Assembly: GCA_963812195.1 (NCBI GenBank)
Contig: CAWEUI010000001.1
Coordinates: forward strand, 62,001-126,000
DNA length: 64,000 nt
Direction of reading: 5' to 3'
From: ZC4RG30 sp963812195
GTDB lineage: Bacteria; Pseudomonadota; Gammaproteobacteria; Steroidobacterales; Steroidobacteraceae
Each line of letters starts with the position of its first letter. Position 1 is the first letter of the stretch. The notes beneath the pieces were generated by a model. The model searched no databases, was not told the DNA's origin, and saw nothing but the letters and a program-made list of their open reading frames with translations. Below, piece after piece: positions 7,557 through 16,616 of the stretch. The position numbers were made by a program, and so were the translations under genes.

Positions 7557-9896
7557 TCAGGGCAGACGGCCGGCCAGCAGCTGCTGCAACCCGGCCTCGT
7601 CCAGTACCGGCACACCCAGTTCCTTTGCCTTCGTGAGCTTGGATCCGGCCTCCTCTCCGGCCACCACATAGCTGGTCTTCTTCGAAACGCTGCCGGCGAC
7701 CTTGGCGCCAAGCGCCTCCAGACCTTCCTTTGCCTGATCGCGCGAGAATCCGCTGAGCGTACCGGTCAGCACGATGGTGGTGCCCTCAAGCGGCGCCCGC
7801 GCTGCCGCCTGTGGCAGAAGCGCCAGCAGGCGCTCCATGGCGCTGGCCGAGTCGCGCAACAACCTGGCATTGCCCTTGTGCCCGAGCCATTCGGCCAGTG
7901 AGCCTGCGGCTTCGGGCGGCAATCCCGCGGCGGCGAGCTCATCGGCCGACGCGACCGCGATCCGCTCCACTGCCGGCATCGCGGTTGCCAGCTGCCGGGC
8001 CCTCGTTTCGGTGAGTTTCGGCACACCCAGATCTGCCAGCAACGTGGCCAGGTCGAGCCCCTGGCGCAATCTGGCGCTGGGCGGATGAGTATCGCTGACG
8101 CGCACTCCGCCCTTCAGCAATCCGTCAATCACCTTCTGGTTGCCGCGCTGGTCGAAGAAGTGGCCCAGCGAGCGCGCCACTTCGCCGCCGATGTCCGGCA
8201 CACGCATGAACAGCGGCCAGGGCAGGTGCCGGATCAGCTCCAGCTCGCCGAACCACTGCGCCAGGGCCTTGGCGGTACTCTCCCCGACCTGCACGATACC
8301 CAGCGCGAACAGCAGTCGCGCGAGCTGGGTGTCGCGGCTGCGATCGATGGCCGCGATCAGGTTCTCGGCCCACCTGGTCGCCACCTTGCCGCCCTTGACC
8401 GTCCCGGGCGTGGTGCCGTCGCGCTCATCGGCGCGGCGCTTCATGTCCAGCAGGTCGGCAAGCTTGAGCTTGTACAGGTCCGCCACGGACTTCACGTAAC
8501 CGAGTTCGACCAGTTCCTCGACGAAACGCTCGCCCAGCCCCTCGATGTCCATGGCCCGGCGCGAGGCGAAGTGACGCACATTCTCCTTGCGCTGCGCCGG
8601 GCAGGCCAGCTCGCCCGAGCAACGCCACGCCGCGGCATCCTCCTCCCGCACCAGCTCCGAGCCACACACCGGGCAGTGCGTGGGCATCTTCCAGGGCGCG
8701 TGCCGTTTGCGATGCGGCTCCGGAACGACGCTCACGACCTCGGGAATCACATCGCCGGCACGGCGCACCACCACGGTATCGCCGATGCGCACGTCCAGCC
8801 GTTGCACCTGATCGGCGTTGTGCAATGTGGCGTTGGTCACCGTGACACCGGCCACCTGCACCGGCGCCAGCCGCGCCACCGGTGTTGCCGCACCAGTGCG
8901 GCCTATCTGGATGTCGATGCCCTCGACACGCGTGGTCTGTTCCTGCGCCGGGAACTTGTGTGCCAGCGCCCAGCGCGGCGCGCGCGACACGAAACCCATT
9001 TCGCGCTGGCCGGCCATGTCGTCGAGCTTGTAGACAACCCCGTCGATGTCGAAAGGCAACCCGTCGCGTTGCGCACCGATGCGCCGGTAGTAGTCGAGCA
9101 GTCCGTCGACACCCTCGAGCGTTTCGTTGTATGGGCTGACCGGCAGGCCCCACTTCTTCAACTGCGCCAGTTGCCCGGAATGAGTGTCGGGCAGCTTCCC
9201 GCCCCGCACCTCTCCCAGACCATACGCGAAGAAGGCAAGCGGCCGCCGCGCGGTGACCTTCGGATCGAGCTGTCGCAGTGACCCCGCGGCACCATTGCGC
9301 GGATTGGCCAGCACCTTGCCGCCAGTGGCGCGCGCATGCTCGTTGTACTTCTCGAATTCGGCGCGCGGCATGTACACCTCGCCACGCACCTCCAGCACTG
9401 CCGGCCAGCCACTGCCGGACAACCGCAACGGCACCGCCCTGACCGTCTTCAGGTTGGCCGTGACATCCTCACCGCTGGCACCGTCGCCGCGCGTGGCACC
9501 CTGCACGAACACACCGTCTTCGTAGCGCAGGCTGATCGCCAGACCATCGAGTTTCACTTCCGCCGAGAAGCGCGGCACCGTACGGCCGAGCTGCTCCTGG
9601 ATGCGCCGCACGAAGTCGCGCACCTCCTCCTCGCGGAAGGCATTGCCCAGCGACAACATGGGCACTGCATGACGCACCTCGGCAAACTTCGCCGCCGGCG
9701 CACCCCCCACGCGTTGCGTAGGTGAATCCGCGGTAACCAGTTCAGGGTGCGCCGCCTCGAGCTCCTGCAGCTCGCGCACCAGGGCATCGAAGGCCGCGTC
9801 GGTGATCTGCGGCGCGTCTTCCAGGAAATAACGCTGATTGTGGTGCTCGATCTGAGCGCGCAGCTCGCGTGCGCGCCGCGCCGCGCCCGGGCTCAC
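7557..9896 (-). CDS. ligA: NAD-dependent DNA ligase LigA
   Basis: Seals nicks during replication and repair using NAD+. The 779-residue protein shows the adenylation site K-L-D-G with catalytic Lys115, the OB fold, and the zinc finger with C-P-V-C and a second pair W-R-C-S ... A-C-P. Helix-hairpin-helix repeats follow, then a C-terminal BRCT domain (T-I-V-L-T-G-T-L-S to the end). It is about 100 residues longer than E. coli LigA; other gammaproteobacterial forms are similarly long. The start is a GTG that overlaps the zipA stop (GTGA, 4 bases), so translation is coupled. It is the last gene of smc-zipA-ligA. Confidence 0.98.
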   Translation of the reverse strand: MSPGAARRARELRAQIEHHNQRYFLEDAPQITDAAFDALVRELQELEAAHPELVTADSPTQRVGGAPAAKFAEVRHAVPMLSLGNAFREEEVRDFVRRIQEQLGRTVPRFSAEVKLDGLAISLRYEDGVFVQGATRGDGASGEDVTANLKTVRAVPLRLSGSGWPAVLEVRGEVYMPRAEFEKYNEHARATGGKVLANPRNGAAGSLRQLDPKVTARRPLAFFAYGLGEVRGGKLPDTHSGQLAQLKKWGLPVSPYNETLEGVDGLLDYYRRIGAQRDGLPFDIDGVVYKLDDMAGQREMGFVSRAPRWALAHKFPAQEQTTRVEGIDIQIGRTGAATPVARLAPVQVAGVTVTNATLHNADQVQRLDVRIGDTVVVRRAGDVIPEVVSVVPEPHRKRHAPWKMPTHCPVCGSELVREEDAAAWRCSGELACPAQRKENVRHFASRRAMDIEGLGERFVEELVELGYVKSVADLYKLKLADLLDMKRRADERDGTTPGTVKGGKVATRWAENLIAAIDRSRDTQLARLLFALGIVQVGESTAKALAQWFGELELIRHLPWPLFMRVPDIGGEVARSLGHFFDQRGNQKVIDGLLKGGVRVSDTHPPSARLRQGLDLATLLADLGVPKLTETRARQLATAMPAVERIAVASADELAAAGLPPEAAGSLAEWLGHKGNARLLRDSASAMERLLALLPQAAARAPLEGTTIVLTGTLSGFSRDQAKEGLEALGAKVAGSVSKKTSYVVAGEEAGSKLTKAKELGVPVLDEAGLQQLLAGRLP

Positions 9897-10927
9897 GACA
9901 CCGCGCCGCCCCCGTCCGGCAGCGAGCGGCGCAGCTCCATCAGCCGCATGCCGTCCAGATCCGCGCCGTGCTCGTCCTGCACGATGGCCCCGAGCCGGTG
10001 GGCCACCGAGCGGGCCGTCGCCACCAGCTCCTCGAGCATGCGCACTGCCGGCAATGGTCCCGGCAACACGCTGAACAGAGACAGGCCGCGATACTCGGTG
10101 GAATCCATCTGCAGCGGATCGAGCACACCGGGTTGCAGCATGTTGGCCGCGCTGACGATGACCGCGCCATCCGGATCGGCGCGATGGAAAATCTGCTGTG
10201 GACCGCTGCTCAGTCCGGCCGCTTCCAGCGCGTTGCGCAGCCCCCTGCCCGGCAACAAGGTCCCGTCGCGCCTGACGATGCGCAGCGTCAGGACGCGTTC
10301 ACTGTGGGTCGGTGGCCACTGGACCACTGGCTGCAGCGGGTGGGTTGGTGCTCGTGCTGGCGCGGCGTCAGGCTCCTGCCCTGCAACGGACCTGTGCCCG
10401 GACGCCGGTACAGGCGCAGGTGCAGGTGCAGGTGCAGGCTCGGGTTCGGGTGCAGGCTCGGGTTCGGGTGCAGGCTCGGGTTCAGGTGCAGGCTCGGGTT
10501 CAGGCTCGGGTTCAGGCTCGGGTTCAGGCTCGGGTTCAGGCCCGGTCGCAGCCTCGGGTGCGGGCTCGGGTTCAGGCACCGCCTCAGGCGCGGGCTCGAT
10601 CTCCGGGACGTCGGCACGGGCATCATCGCGACGCACCGCGGCGGGCACATCGACCGCCGCTTGGCGCGCTACCGGTAACGGCCGCTTCGGCTGGATCGTG
10701 GGCACTTCCAGCTCTGCGTCGGGTTCGGCGGCCTGGACACCGGGCATCTCGCCCAGATCCGGCTCCACGCGGCGCGGACGCTCGTCGATCAGCGTGACAT
10801 CCGGCGCCGTCGGCTCCGTGCGCGGCACGCGCGCCGGCTGTTGTCGGGAGCGGCGCCACTCCCACAGCGCCAGCGCCACCAGGAACAGGGCCCCAAGACC
10901 GATCAGTGCCCAGCGCAATTGCGACAT
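9893..10927 (-). CDS. zipA: cell division protein ZipA
   Basis: Inner-membrane division protein that tethers FtsZ to the membrane. A single N-terminal transmembrane helix (about residues 5-22, A-L-I-G-L-G-A-L-F-L) with the N-terminus outside is followed by basic residues. A long Pro/Glu/Ala-rich linker comes next (about 60-215), then the conserved C-terminal FtsZ-binding domain (from about V-L-T-L-R-I-V to residue 340). The linker holds an almost pure E-P/A-P repeat. Length (344) is near the E. coli protein (328). It lies 25 bases downstream of smc and overlaps ligA. This order is common in gammaproteobacteria and supports the call despite the low-complexity linker. Confidence 0.95.
   Translation of the reverse strand: MSQLRWALIGLGALFLVALALWEWRRSRQQPARVPRTEPTAPDVTLIDERPRRVEPDLGEMPGVQAAEPDAELEVPTIQPKRPLPVARQAAVDVPAAVRRDDARADVPEIEPAPEAVPEPEPAPEAATGPEPEPEPEPEPEPEPEPAPEPEPAPEPEPAPEPEPAPAPAPAPVPASGHRSVAGQEPDAAPARAPTHPLQPVVQWPPTHSERVLTLRIVRRDGTLLPGRGLRNALEAAGLSSGPQQIFHRADPDGAVIVSAANMLQPGVLDPLQMDSTEYRGLSLFSVLPGPLPAVRMLEELVATARSVAHRLGAIVQDEHGADLDGMRLMELRRSLPDGGGAVS
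10411..10541. repeat. tandem 12/18-bp repeats in the zipA linker
   Basis: Short direct repeats built on caggctcgggtt with variants (tgcaggctcgggttcggg, and a 6-base gcaggt series at one end). On the minus strand they encode alternating Glu-Pro and Ala-Pro in the ZipA linker. They are in frame (multiples of six bases), so expansion or contraction changes linker length without breaking the gene. Edges are approximate. Confidence 0.8.
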
Positions 10928-10952
10928 CGTGCTTCCCTAATGCGGCCCCGGC

Positions 10953-13900
10953 TCACACCGCGGCCATGCGTACGGCCTCGTCCACGTCCACGCTGACCAG
11001 CCGCGATACACCCGGCTCGTTCATCGTGACGCCCACCAGCTGCTCGGCGAGTTCCATCGTGGCCTTGTTGTGGGTGATGAAGATGAACTGCACGCGTGCC
11101 GACATCTCGCGCACGATGTCGCAGAAGCGGCTGACGTTGTATTCATCCAGCGGCGCATCCACCTCGTCCAGCAGGCAGAACGGCGCCGGATTCAGATCGA
11201 AGATCGAAAACACCAGCGCCACGGCCGTCAACGCCTTCTCGCCACCGGAGAGCTGCGAGATTGTGCTGTTGCGCTTGCCGGGCGGACGCGCCATGACCGC
11301 GACACCAGCGGACAGGACGTCATCGCCCACCAGCTCCAGGTAGGCATGTCCGCCGCCGAACAGGCGTGGGAACTTGTCCTTCAGACCGTCGTTTATGCGC
11401 TCGAAGGTGGCCTCGAAACGCGTACGCGTCTCGCGATCGATCTTGCGCATTGCATCTTCGAGCGCGGTAAGCGCTTCGGTCAGATCCTGCCATTGGGCAT
11501 CCAGGAAGCTCTTGCGCTCGGATTGCTCCTTGAGCTCGTCGATAGCCGCCAGATTCACCGCCCCGAGTTTGGCGAGCTCGGCCTGCACCAGCGCAAGCTG
11601 ATCCTCCCGCTCCACGATAGTGGCATCCGCGCCGAGCTCGGCCTGCACCTCCTCGAGTTCGAAGCGCGTCTGCAGGAACTGCTCGACCACCGACTCGCGC
11701 CGCAGCCGCGTTTCCTGGGCCGCCAGTCGCGCCGCCTCCAGCGCCTCGCGGGCAACACCGACCTCGCGCTCCGCGACCAGCCGCTTTTCGTCCAGCTCGC
11801 GCAGTCCGGAATCCGTGCTCTCCAGGTCGCGCCGAGCGGCCTGCAATTCGCCCTCGATCTCCAGCCGCCGCGACAACAACTCGTTGAGTGTCTCGTTGAG
11901 CTGCAGGATGGGGTTGTCGCCATCGCCCAGTTCCTCCTCGAGCACAGCCTGCCGCGACACCAGCTGCGTGCGCTGCTCCTGCATGCGACCCAGGGTCTGG
12001 GCCAGCGAGCTTTCGGAGGAGCGACGACCCTCGAGCTGGATCAGCAGCTCGCGCGCCCTGGAGTGGGCCTGTTGCGCGGCATCCCGCGCCACCTGCGCAG
12101 CGCCACGGGCCTCATCACGTTCGGCTTCCAGTTCGCCGCGCTGCGAGTCCAGCCGGTCGAGTCGGCCGGTGGCCTCATCCAGCGCCGCGCGCGAGCGGGC
12201 AAGGATCTGCTCGTTGCGCTCACGTTCCGCGCCGAGTTCCTGCATCTCCCGCTCGATGTGCTCCATGCGCTGGCTGTTCTGCTGATGACGCGCGCGCTTG
12301 GCCTCGAGCAACCCGCGCGCCTCGGAGTACTCCTTGTGCGCGGACTGGATGCGCGACTGCAGTTCATCGCGCGCGCCCTCTTCCCGGCCGACCTGCTCAC
12401 GCACATCCCGCAGCTGTTGCTCCATGTTGGCGACAGCTGTCTCGGCCGTCGCACACACGCCCTGCAGCTCGCGGATGCGGTTCTCGCGCTCCAGTACGCC
12501 GGCCTGGGTGCTGCGGCCACGTGCCACGCGCAACCAGTCACGACCGACCCAGATGCCATCGGGCGTCACCAGCGAGTGGCCGGGAGACAGCTGCGAACGT
12601 TCGAGCAACGCCTCCTGCAACGAGTTCACGGCCCTGACACGCGCCAGGCGCCGCTGCACGATCGCAGGCCCGTGCCGCAGGTGCGCGCCCATTGCCTCAC
12701 CGGCGCCATCGGTATCGCGTGGCGCGCCCTCGACCAGCATCACCTGGCCGCTTGCCAGTTCCTCCAGCCGCTCCACAGCCGCGTCCAGCGAATCCACGTG
12801 CACCGCTTCCAGTGCATCGCCCAGGACGGTTTCCACGCCGCGCTCCCAACCGCGCTCGACGGCCAGGCGCGCGGTCAGCCGCGGCCGGTCCGCGAGCCCG
12901 GTGGCCGCAAGCCACTTGCCGGCATCGCGATCCGCCTCGCCCAGCGCCGCCTTCTGCAGCGCTTCCAGGGAAACCATCTCGGCGCGCGCGCGCTCGCGTT
13001 CCAGCCGCGCCTGTTCCAGCTCGGACTCGGCGGCATGCTGACGCGAACGCAAACCGTGCAGGCGTTCCAGGCATGCCTGCAGCTGGGCGGCCAATGCCTC
13101 GTCCGCCTCGCGCGCGCGTTGCTCGCGCGCCTCGAGCTCGGTCAGGGAGGCGCCGGCTCCGGCCTGCAGCAACTGATCGCGTTCCACCGCCAGGCGATCG
13201 GCGTGGGCACTGACGCGGCGCTGCTGCTCATCGAGCTGCTCGATGCGGGCGCGCTCCACCTGGGTGGCCTGATAGGTGCCGCCATGTTCGCGATTGAAGG
13301 TTTCCCAGCGCTCCTGCCAGTCGCGCACACGTGCTTCGGCTGCCTCCAGGCGTTGCTGGGCAGCCGCTTCGGACTGCTGGGCGGCAACCGCCCCCGGATC
13401 CAGCGCGGCAATTTCGCTGCGCAGCTCCTCCACGCGCGTCTCGTCGCGCACCAGTTGTGCGCTGGTTTCGGCCAGCATCTCTCCCAGCTCAGCCAGCTCG
13501 CGGCGCTGCCGTTCGCGCAGTTCACGGGTGTGCGCGAGCTGCTGCTCGGTGCGGGCCACTTCGGCGCCCTGCTGGTAGAACTGGCCCTGCACCGTCGAGA
13601 CGCGCTCGCTGGCCGCGAACTGGAACTCGCGCTGCTTCTCGACGGCCGCTTCGGCGGCGCGTTGCGCGGCGATGTACTGCTGCAGCTTCAGGTCGGCGTC
13701 GCGCATCGCGCGATCGTTGATGGCCGCCCCGCTGTCGATCTCGCGCAGGCGCAGGGCCAGCACCTCGGCCGACAGGCGGCGTTCGTCGTTCTTCAGCTCC
13801 TGGAAGCGCCGCGCCTGGTTCGCCTGCCTGGTCAGGTGGCGGATCTGCTTGTCCACTTCGTCACGCAGGTCCTGCAGACGCTCCATGTTCTCGCGCGTAT

Positions 13901-14456
13901 CGGCGATGCGCGCCTCGGTTTCCCGGCGACGCTCCTTGTACCGGGATATGCCCGCGGCCTCCTCGACAAACGCGCGCATGTCTTCGCTGCGCGCCTCGAT
14001 GACGCGCGAGATCATGCCCTGCTCGATGATGGCGTAGCTGCGCGAACCCAGGCCGGTACCCAGGAACAGCGCCGTGATGTCCTTGCGCCGGCAGCGCGAT
14101 CCGTTGATGAAGTAGGCGCTGTTGCCGTCCCGGGCGACCACGCGCTTGAGCGAGATCTCGGTGTAGCTGGCATAGCTGCCGCCGATCTTGCCGTCGCTGT
14201 TGTCGAACACCAGCTCCACGGACGCGGTGCCGATCGGCCGGCGGCCCCCGGAGCCGTTGAAGATCACGTCGCTCATCGAGTCGCCGCGCAGGTGCCGGGC
14301 CGACAGCTCACCCATCACCCAGCGCACCGCATCGATGATGTTGGACTTGCCGCAGCCGTTGGGACCCACTACGCCGGTCAGGTTGGAAGGAAAAGGTACA
14401 TTGGTGGGGTCCACGAAGGACTTGAACCCCGCTATCTTTACTCTGGTCAGTCGCAT
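10953..14456 (-). CDS. smc: chromosome segregation protein SMC
   Basis: A 1167-residue SMC ATPase that organises and segregates the chromosome with ScpAB. The N-terminal head has Walker A G-P-N-G-C-G-K-S-N at residues 31-39. Two very long Arg/Glu/Ala-rich coiled coils flank a central hinge (around the G-V-E-T-V-L-G-D-A-L segment, about residue 540). The C-terminal head carries the ABC signature L-S-G-G-E-K and Walker B L-L-D-E-V-D-A-P-L-D. The frame is open far upstream, but the ATG at 14456 gives the canonical M-R-L-T-R-V-K-I-A-G-F-K-S-F start. It heads the smc-zipA-ligA operon, divergent from queF with 66 bases between them. Confidence 0.98.
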   Translation of the reverse strand: MRLTRVKIAGFKSFVDPTNVPFPSNLTGVVGPNGCGKSNIIDAVRWVMGELSARHLRGDSMSDVIFNGSGGRRPIGTASVELVFDNSDGKIGGSYASYTEISLKRVVARDGNSAYFINGSRCRRKDITALFLGTGLGSRSYAIIEQGMISRVIEARSEDMRAFVEEAAGISRYKERRRETEARIADTRENMERLQDLRDEVDKQIRHLTRQANQARRFQELKNDERRLSAEVLALRLREIDSGAAINDRAMRDADLKLQQYIAAQRAAEAAVEKQREFQFAASERVSTVQGQFYQQGAEVARTEQQLAHTRELRERQRRELAELGEMLAETSAQLVRDETRVEELRSEIAALDPGAVAAQQSEAAAQQRLEAAEARVRDWQERWETFNREHGGTYQATQVERARIEQLDEQQRRVSAHADRLAVERDQLLQAGAGASLTELEAREQRAREADEALAAQLQACLERLHGLRSRQHAAESELEQARLERERARAEMVSLEALQKAALGEADRDAGKWLAATGLADRPRLTARLAVERGWERGVETVLGDALEAVHVDSLDAAVERLEELASGQVMLVEGAPRDTDGAGEAMGAHLRHGPAIVQRRLARVRAVNSLQEALLERSQLSPGHSLVTPDGIWVGRDWLRVARGRSTQAGVLERENRIRELQGVCATAETAVANMEQQLRDVREQVGREEGARDELQSRIQSAHKEYSEARGLLEAKRARHQQNSQRMEHIEREMQELGAERERNEQILARSRAALDEATGRLDRLDSQRGELEAERDEARGAAQVARDAAQQAHSRARELLIQLEGRRSSESSLAQTLGRMQEQRTQLVSRQAVLEEELGDGDNPILQLNETLNELLSRRLEIEGELQAARRDLESTDSGLRELDEKRLVAEREVGVAREALEAARLAAQETRLRRESVVEQFLQTRFELEEVQAELGADATIVEREDQLALVQAELAKLGAVNLAAIDELKEQSERKSFLDAQWQDLTEALTALEDAMRKIDRETRTRFEATFERINDGLKDKFPRLFGGGHAYLELVGDDVLSAGVAVMARPPGKRNSTISQLSGGEKALTAVALVFSIFDLNPAPFCLLDEVDAPLDEYNVSRFCDIVREMSARVQFIFITHNKATMELAEQLVGVTMNEPGVSRLVSVDVDEAVRMAAV

Positions 14457-14522
14457 CGGATCGGGGGTGGGCTTGGCGCATCCAAAAAATAAGGTGCGGT
14501 AGTGTAGATTAGTCGCCCGATC

Positions 14523-14912
14523 ATGAGCACCCAGCCCGCAACCACCGTCGAGACCTTTCCCAACCCGTCGCCCGAGCGCGACTACTCCATCCGCATGACG
14601 ATGCCGGAGTTCACCTGTCTGTGCCCCAAGACCGGCCAGCCGGATTTCGCCACCCTCAAGCTCGAATACGTGCCGGATAAGCTCTGTATAGAGCTGAAAT
14701 CCCTCAAGCTCTATCTGTGGTCGTTCCGCAATCGCGGCTGCTTCCACGAAGCCGTGACCAACGAGATCCTGGGCTGCCTCGCCGGGAGCGTCACGCCGCG
14801 ATTCATGCGGCTGAGCGCCGAGTTCTATGTCCGTGGCGGCATCTACACCACCGTGGTGGCCGAACAGCGCGCCGCCGGCTGGCAGGCTCCGCAGGTCGTC
14901 AACCTGCCCTGA
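14523..14912 (+). CDS. queF: NADPH-dependent 7-cyano-7-deazaguanine reductase QueF
   Basis: Reduces preQ0 to preQ1 in queuosine tRNA modification, in the cytosol. At 129 residues it is the short, single-domain type I form rather than the long two-domain E. coli form. It shows the family core L-C-P-K-T-G-Q-P-D-F-A, in which Cys34 forms the thioimide with substrate, the E-L-K-S-L-K-L-Y NADPH-binding motif, and the C-F-H-E segment. It is transcribed away from smc. No preQ1 riboswitch-like structure was recognised in the short upstream gap. Confidence 0.96.
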   Translation: MSTQPATTVETFPNPSPERDYSIRMTMPEFTCLCPKTGQPDFATLKLEYVPDKLCIELKSLKLYLWSFRNRGCFHEAVTNEILGCLAGSVTPRFMRLSAEFYVRGGIYTTVVAEQRAAGWQAPQVVNLP

Positions 14913-14953
14913 AACGGGGCCTGCGCACCTCCCAGCTGGGCCTGTGTCCGGCC

Positions 14954-14981
14954 TGTACAGACGGGCGGGGGCCGGTATAAT
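14954..14981 (+). promoter_or_regulatory. putative sigma-70 promoter of dksA
   Basis: A perfect TATAAT lies at 14976-14981, with a weak TGTACA at 14954-14959 as -35 and a 16-base spacer. A GC-rich stretch (cccggcccc) directly follows the -10, the type of discriminator often linked to stringent control. Transcription would start roughly 45 bases before the dksA ATG. Confidence 0.55.
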
Positions 14982-15032
14982 CCCGGCCCCTTTGAACAGA
15001 GGCCCTTTCGAGGGATCGTTACGGGAGCTGCG

Positions 15033-15725
15033 ATGATGGCCGCGAAAAAAGCCGCGCCCAAGACCGCCAAGGCGAAGAAGCCAGCCGCAAAAGCCGCCGC
15101 GAAGAAATCCGCGCCGGCCAGGAAGGCCGCCCCGAAGGCTGCGCACAAGCCTGCCGCCGGCGCTCGCAAGGCTGCCAGCAGCAGGCCGGCAGTGGCTACA
15201 GCCGAAAGGCAGCCCGCACCGCCAGTCCAGGAGGTCCGCCCGATCGAGCCGCTGCTCGACGCCGCCGACGACGGGGACAACGACAGCCTGCTGGCCGGTC
15301 CCCGCAACGTACAGGCCTACGTGGCCAAGCGGGGCGAGCAGTACATGAGCAAGGAGCAGCTCGAGCACTTCCGCCTCATCCTGCGACACTGGAAGCAGGA
15401 TCTGATGATGGAAGTGGATCGCACGGTCTCGCACATGAAAGATGAGGCCGCGAACTTCCCCGACCCGAATGACCGCGCCACGCAGGAAGAGGAATTCAGC
15501 CTCGAGCTGCGCACGCGCGACCGGGAGCGCAAGCTGATCCGCAAGATCGACGAGGCCCTCGCCCGCATCGAGGACGGCAGCTACGGGTACTGCCTGGAAA
15601 CCGGCGAGCCCATCGGCGTGAAACGCCTCGAGGCGCGGCCCGTGGCGACGCTGAGCCTGGAAGCACAGGAACGCCGTGAACGCCGCGAGAAGCAGTACGG
15701 CGACCGGGACGACCGCTACCGCTAG
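15033..15725 (+). CDS. dksA: RNA polymerase-binding regulator DksA, single-cysteine type with N-terminal extension
   Basis: Binds the RNA polymerase secondary channel and works with ppGpp to reset transcription. The core (about 105-225) matches DksA: coiled-coil tip D144-P-N-D147-R-A149, the E-E-E-F-S-L-E-L-R helix, and the G-V-K-R-L-E-A-R-P globular part. Of the four zinc-finger cysteines only the first remains (Cys187); the other positions are Thr190, Ser208 and Ala211, so no classic Cys4 zinc site can form. Residues 1-70 are an extra Lys/Ala/Pro-rich tail resembling histone H1-like tails. The total is 230 residues against 151 in E. coli. The start is the ATG 8 bases after GGAG. The 3' end overlaps gluQ, as dksA and gluQ are usually neighbours. 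Confidence 0.95.
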   Translation: MMAAKKAAPKTAKAKKPAAKAAAKKSAPARKAAPKAAHKPAAGARKAASSRPAVATAERQPAPPVQEVRPIEPLLDAADDGDNDSLLAGPRNVQAYVAKRGEQYMSKEQLEHFRLILRHWKQDLMMEVDRTVSHMKDEAANFPDPNDRATQEEEFSLELRTRDRERKLIRKIDEALARIEDGSYGYCLETGEPIGVKRLEARPVATLSLEAQERRERREKQYGDRDDRYR

Positions 15726-16593
15726 CACTCCGCCCTATCGCGGGCGCTTTGCACCCTCTCCGACGGGCCCGTTGCACCAGGGGTCCCTGCTCGCTGCGCT
15801 GGCCAGCTGGGTCGATGCGCGCGCCCATGGCGGGCGGTGGCTGGTCCGGATGGAAGATCTGGATGGCCCGCGGGTCATACCCGGCGCCGCGGCGGACATT
15901 CTGGCCACACTGTCACGCTTCGAGCTGGAGTCAGACGAGCCGGTTCTGCTGCAATCCAGCCGCGCGGACAGTTATCAGGAGGCGCTGCAGGCCCTGGCGG
16001 CGCGTGGCCTCGCCTACCGCTGCACCTGCTCGCGCCGGGACATCCAGGGCGTCTATGACGGCCACTGCCGGGACCTCGGCATCACCGATCCGGATTCAGC
16101 ATGGCGGCTGCGCATGCCTCCCGGGCAGACGATCGCCTTTGATGATCGTATCCAGGGCCGGGTCCGGTACCGCACCGATGCGCTGGGCGATCCGGTACTG
16201 ATGCGCCGTGACGGGCTGGCCGCCTATCAGCTTGCCGTGGTCGTCGATGACGCCTTCCAGGGCATCACGGACGTCGTGCGCGGCGCGGACCTGCTGGAGA
16301 GCACCGCCTGGCAGATCGTGCTGGCGCGGGCCCTGGACCTGCCTGTGCCCCGCTATGCCCACGTCCCGCTGCTCACCGAACCCGACGGGGCCAAGCTGGC
16401 CAAATCCCGCCGCTCCGTGTCCCTGGCCGGCATGGACCCCAGGGCCGCGCTGGTGAGCACAATGGGCCTGCTGGGCCAGCAGCCATCGCCGCAATTGAAA
16501 GCTGCCACGGTCAGTGACATCCTGCACTGGGCCGTGCAACACTGGCGCCCTCAGGCAATGGACGGGGTCTGTGCCGTACCACTGCCTGCTTAA
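15676..16593 (+). CDS. gluQ: glutamyl-Q tRNA(Asp) synthetase
   Basis: Attaches glutamate to queuosine in the anticodon of tRNA(Asp). It is a truncated GluRS without an anticodon-binding domain (305 residues). Visible are G-R-F-A-P-S-P-T-G-P-L-H near the N-terminus (HIGH region), the zinc-binding C-T-C-S ... C block, the D-D-A-F-Q-G-I-T-D substrate segment, and A-K-L-A-K-S in place of KMSKS. The only usable start in frame before the catalytic motif is a GTG at 15676, preceded by AGGA and lying 50 bases inside dksA, so the two genes overlap in different frames. Its product works on the queuosine that QueF (upstream) helps to make. Confidence 0.93.
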   Translation: MNAARSSTATGTTATASTPPYRGRFAPSPTGPLHQGSLLAALASWVDARAHGGRWLVRMEDLDGPRVIPGAAADILATLSRFELESDEPVLLQSSRADSYQEALQALAARGLAYRCTCSRRDIQGVYDGHCRDLGITDPDSAWRLRMPPGQTIAFDDRIQGRVRYRTDALGDPVLMRRDGLAAYQLAVVVDDAFQGITDVVRGADLLESTAWQIVLARALDLPVPRYAHVPLLTEPDGAKLAKSRRSVSLAGMDPRAALVSTMGLLGQQPSPQLKAATVSDILHWAVQHWRPQAMDGVCAVPLPA

Positions 16594-16616
16594 TCAGAAC
16601 TCGCGTGAGGACAGGG

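Noticed and set aside
10411..10541. CRISPR-like repeat array
   Set aside because: Units are contiguous without spacers and in frame inside zipA; no cas genes.
11070..14492. Very long open frame (over 1100 codons) on the strand opposite smc
   Set aside because: It is the mirror of a GC-rich coiled-coil gene; composition is His/Leu/Gln/Arg-biased with no domain, and smc explains the region fully.
14457..15728. Extension of the smc frame about 420 codons upstream
   Set aside because: The extension runs antisense through queF and dksA and lacks SMC homology; SMC starts at 14456 with its canonical N-terminus.
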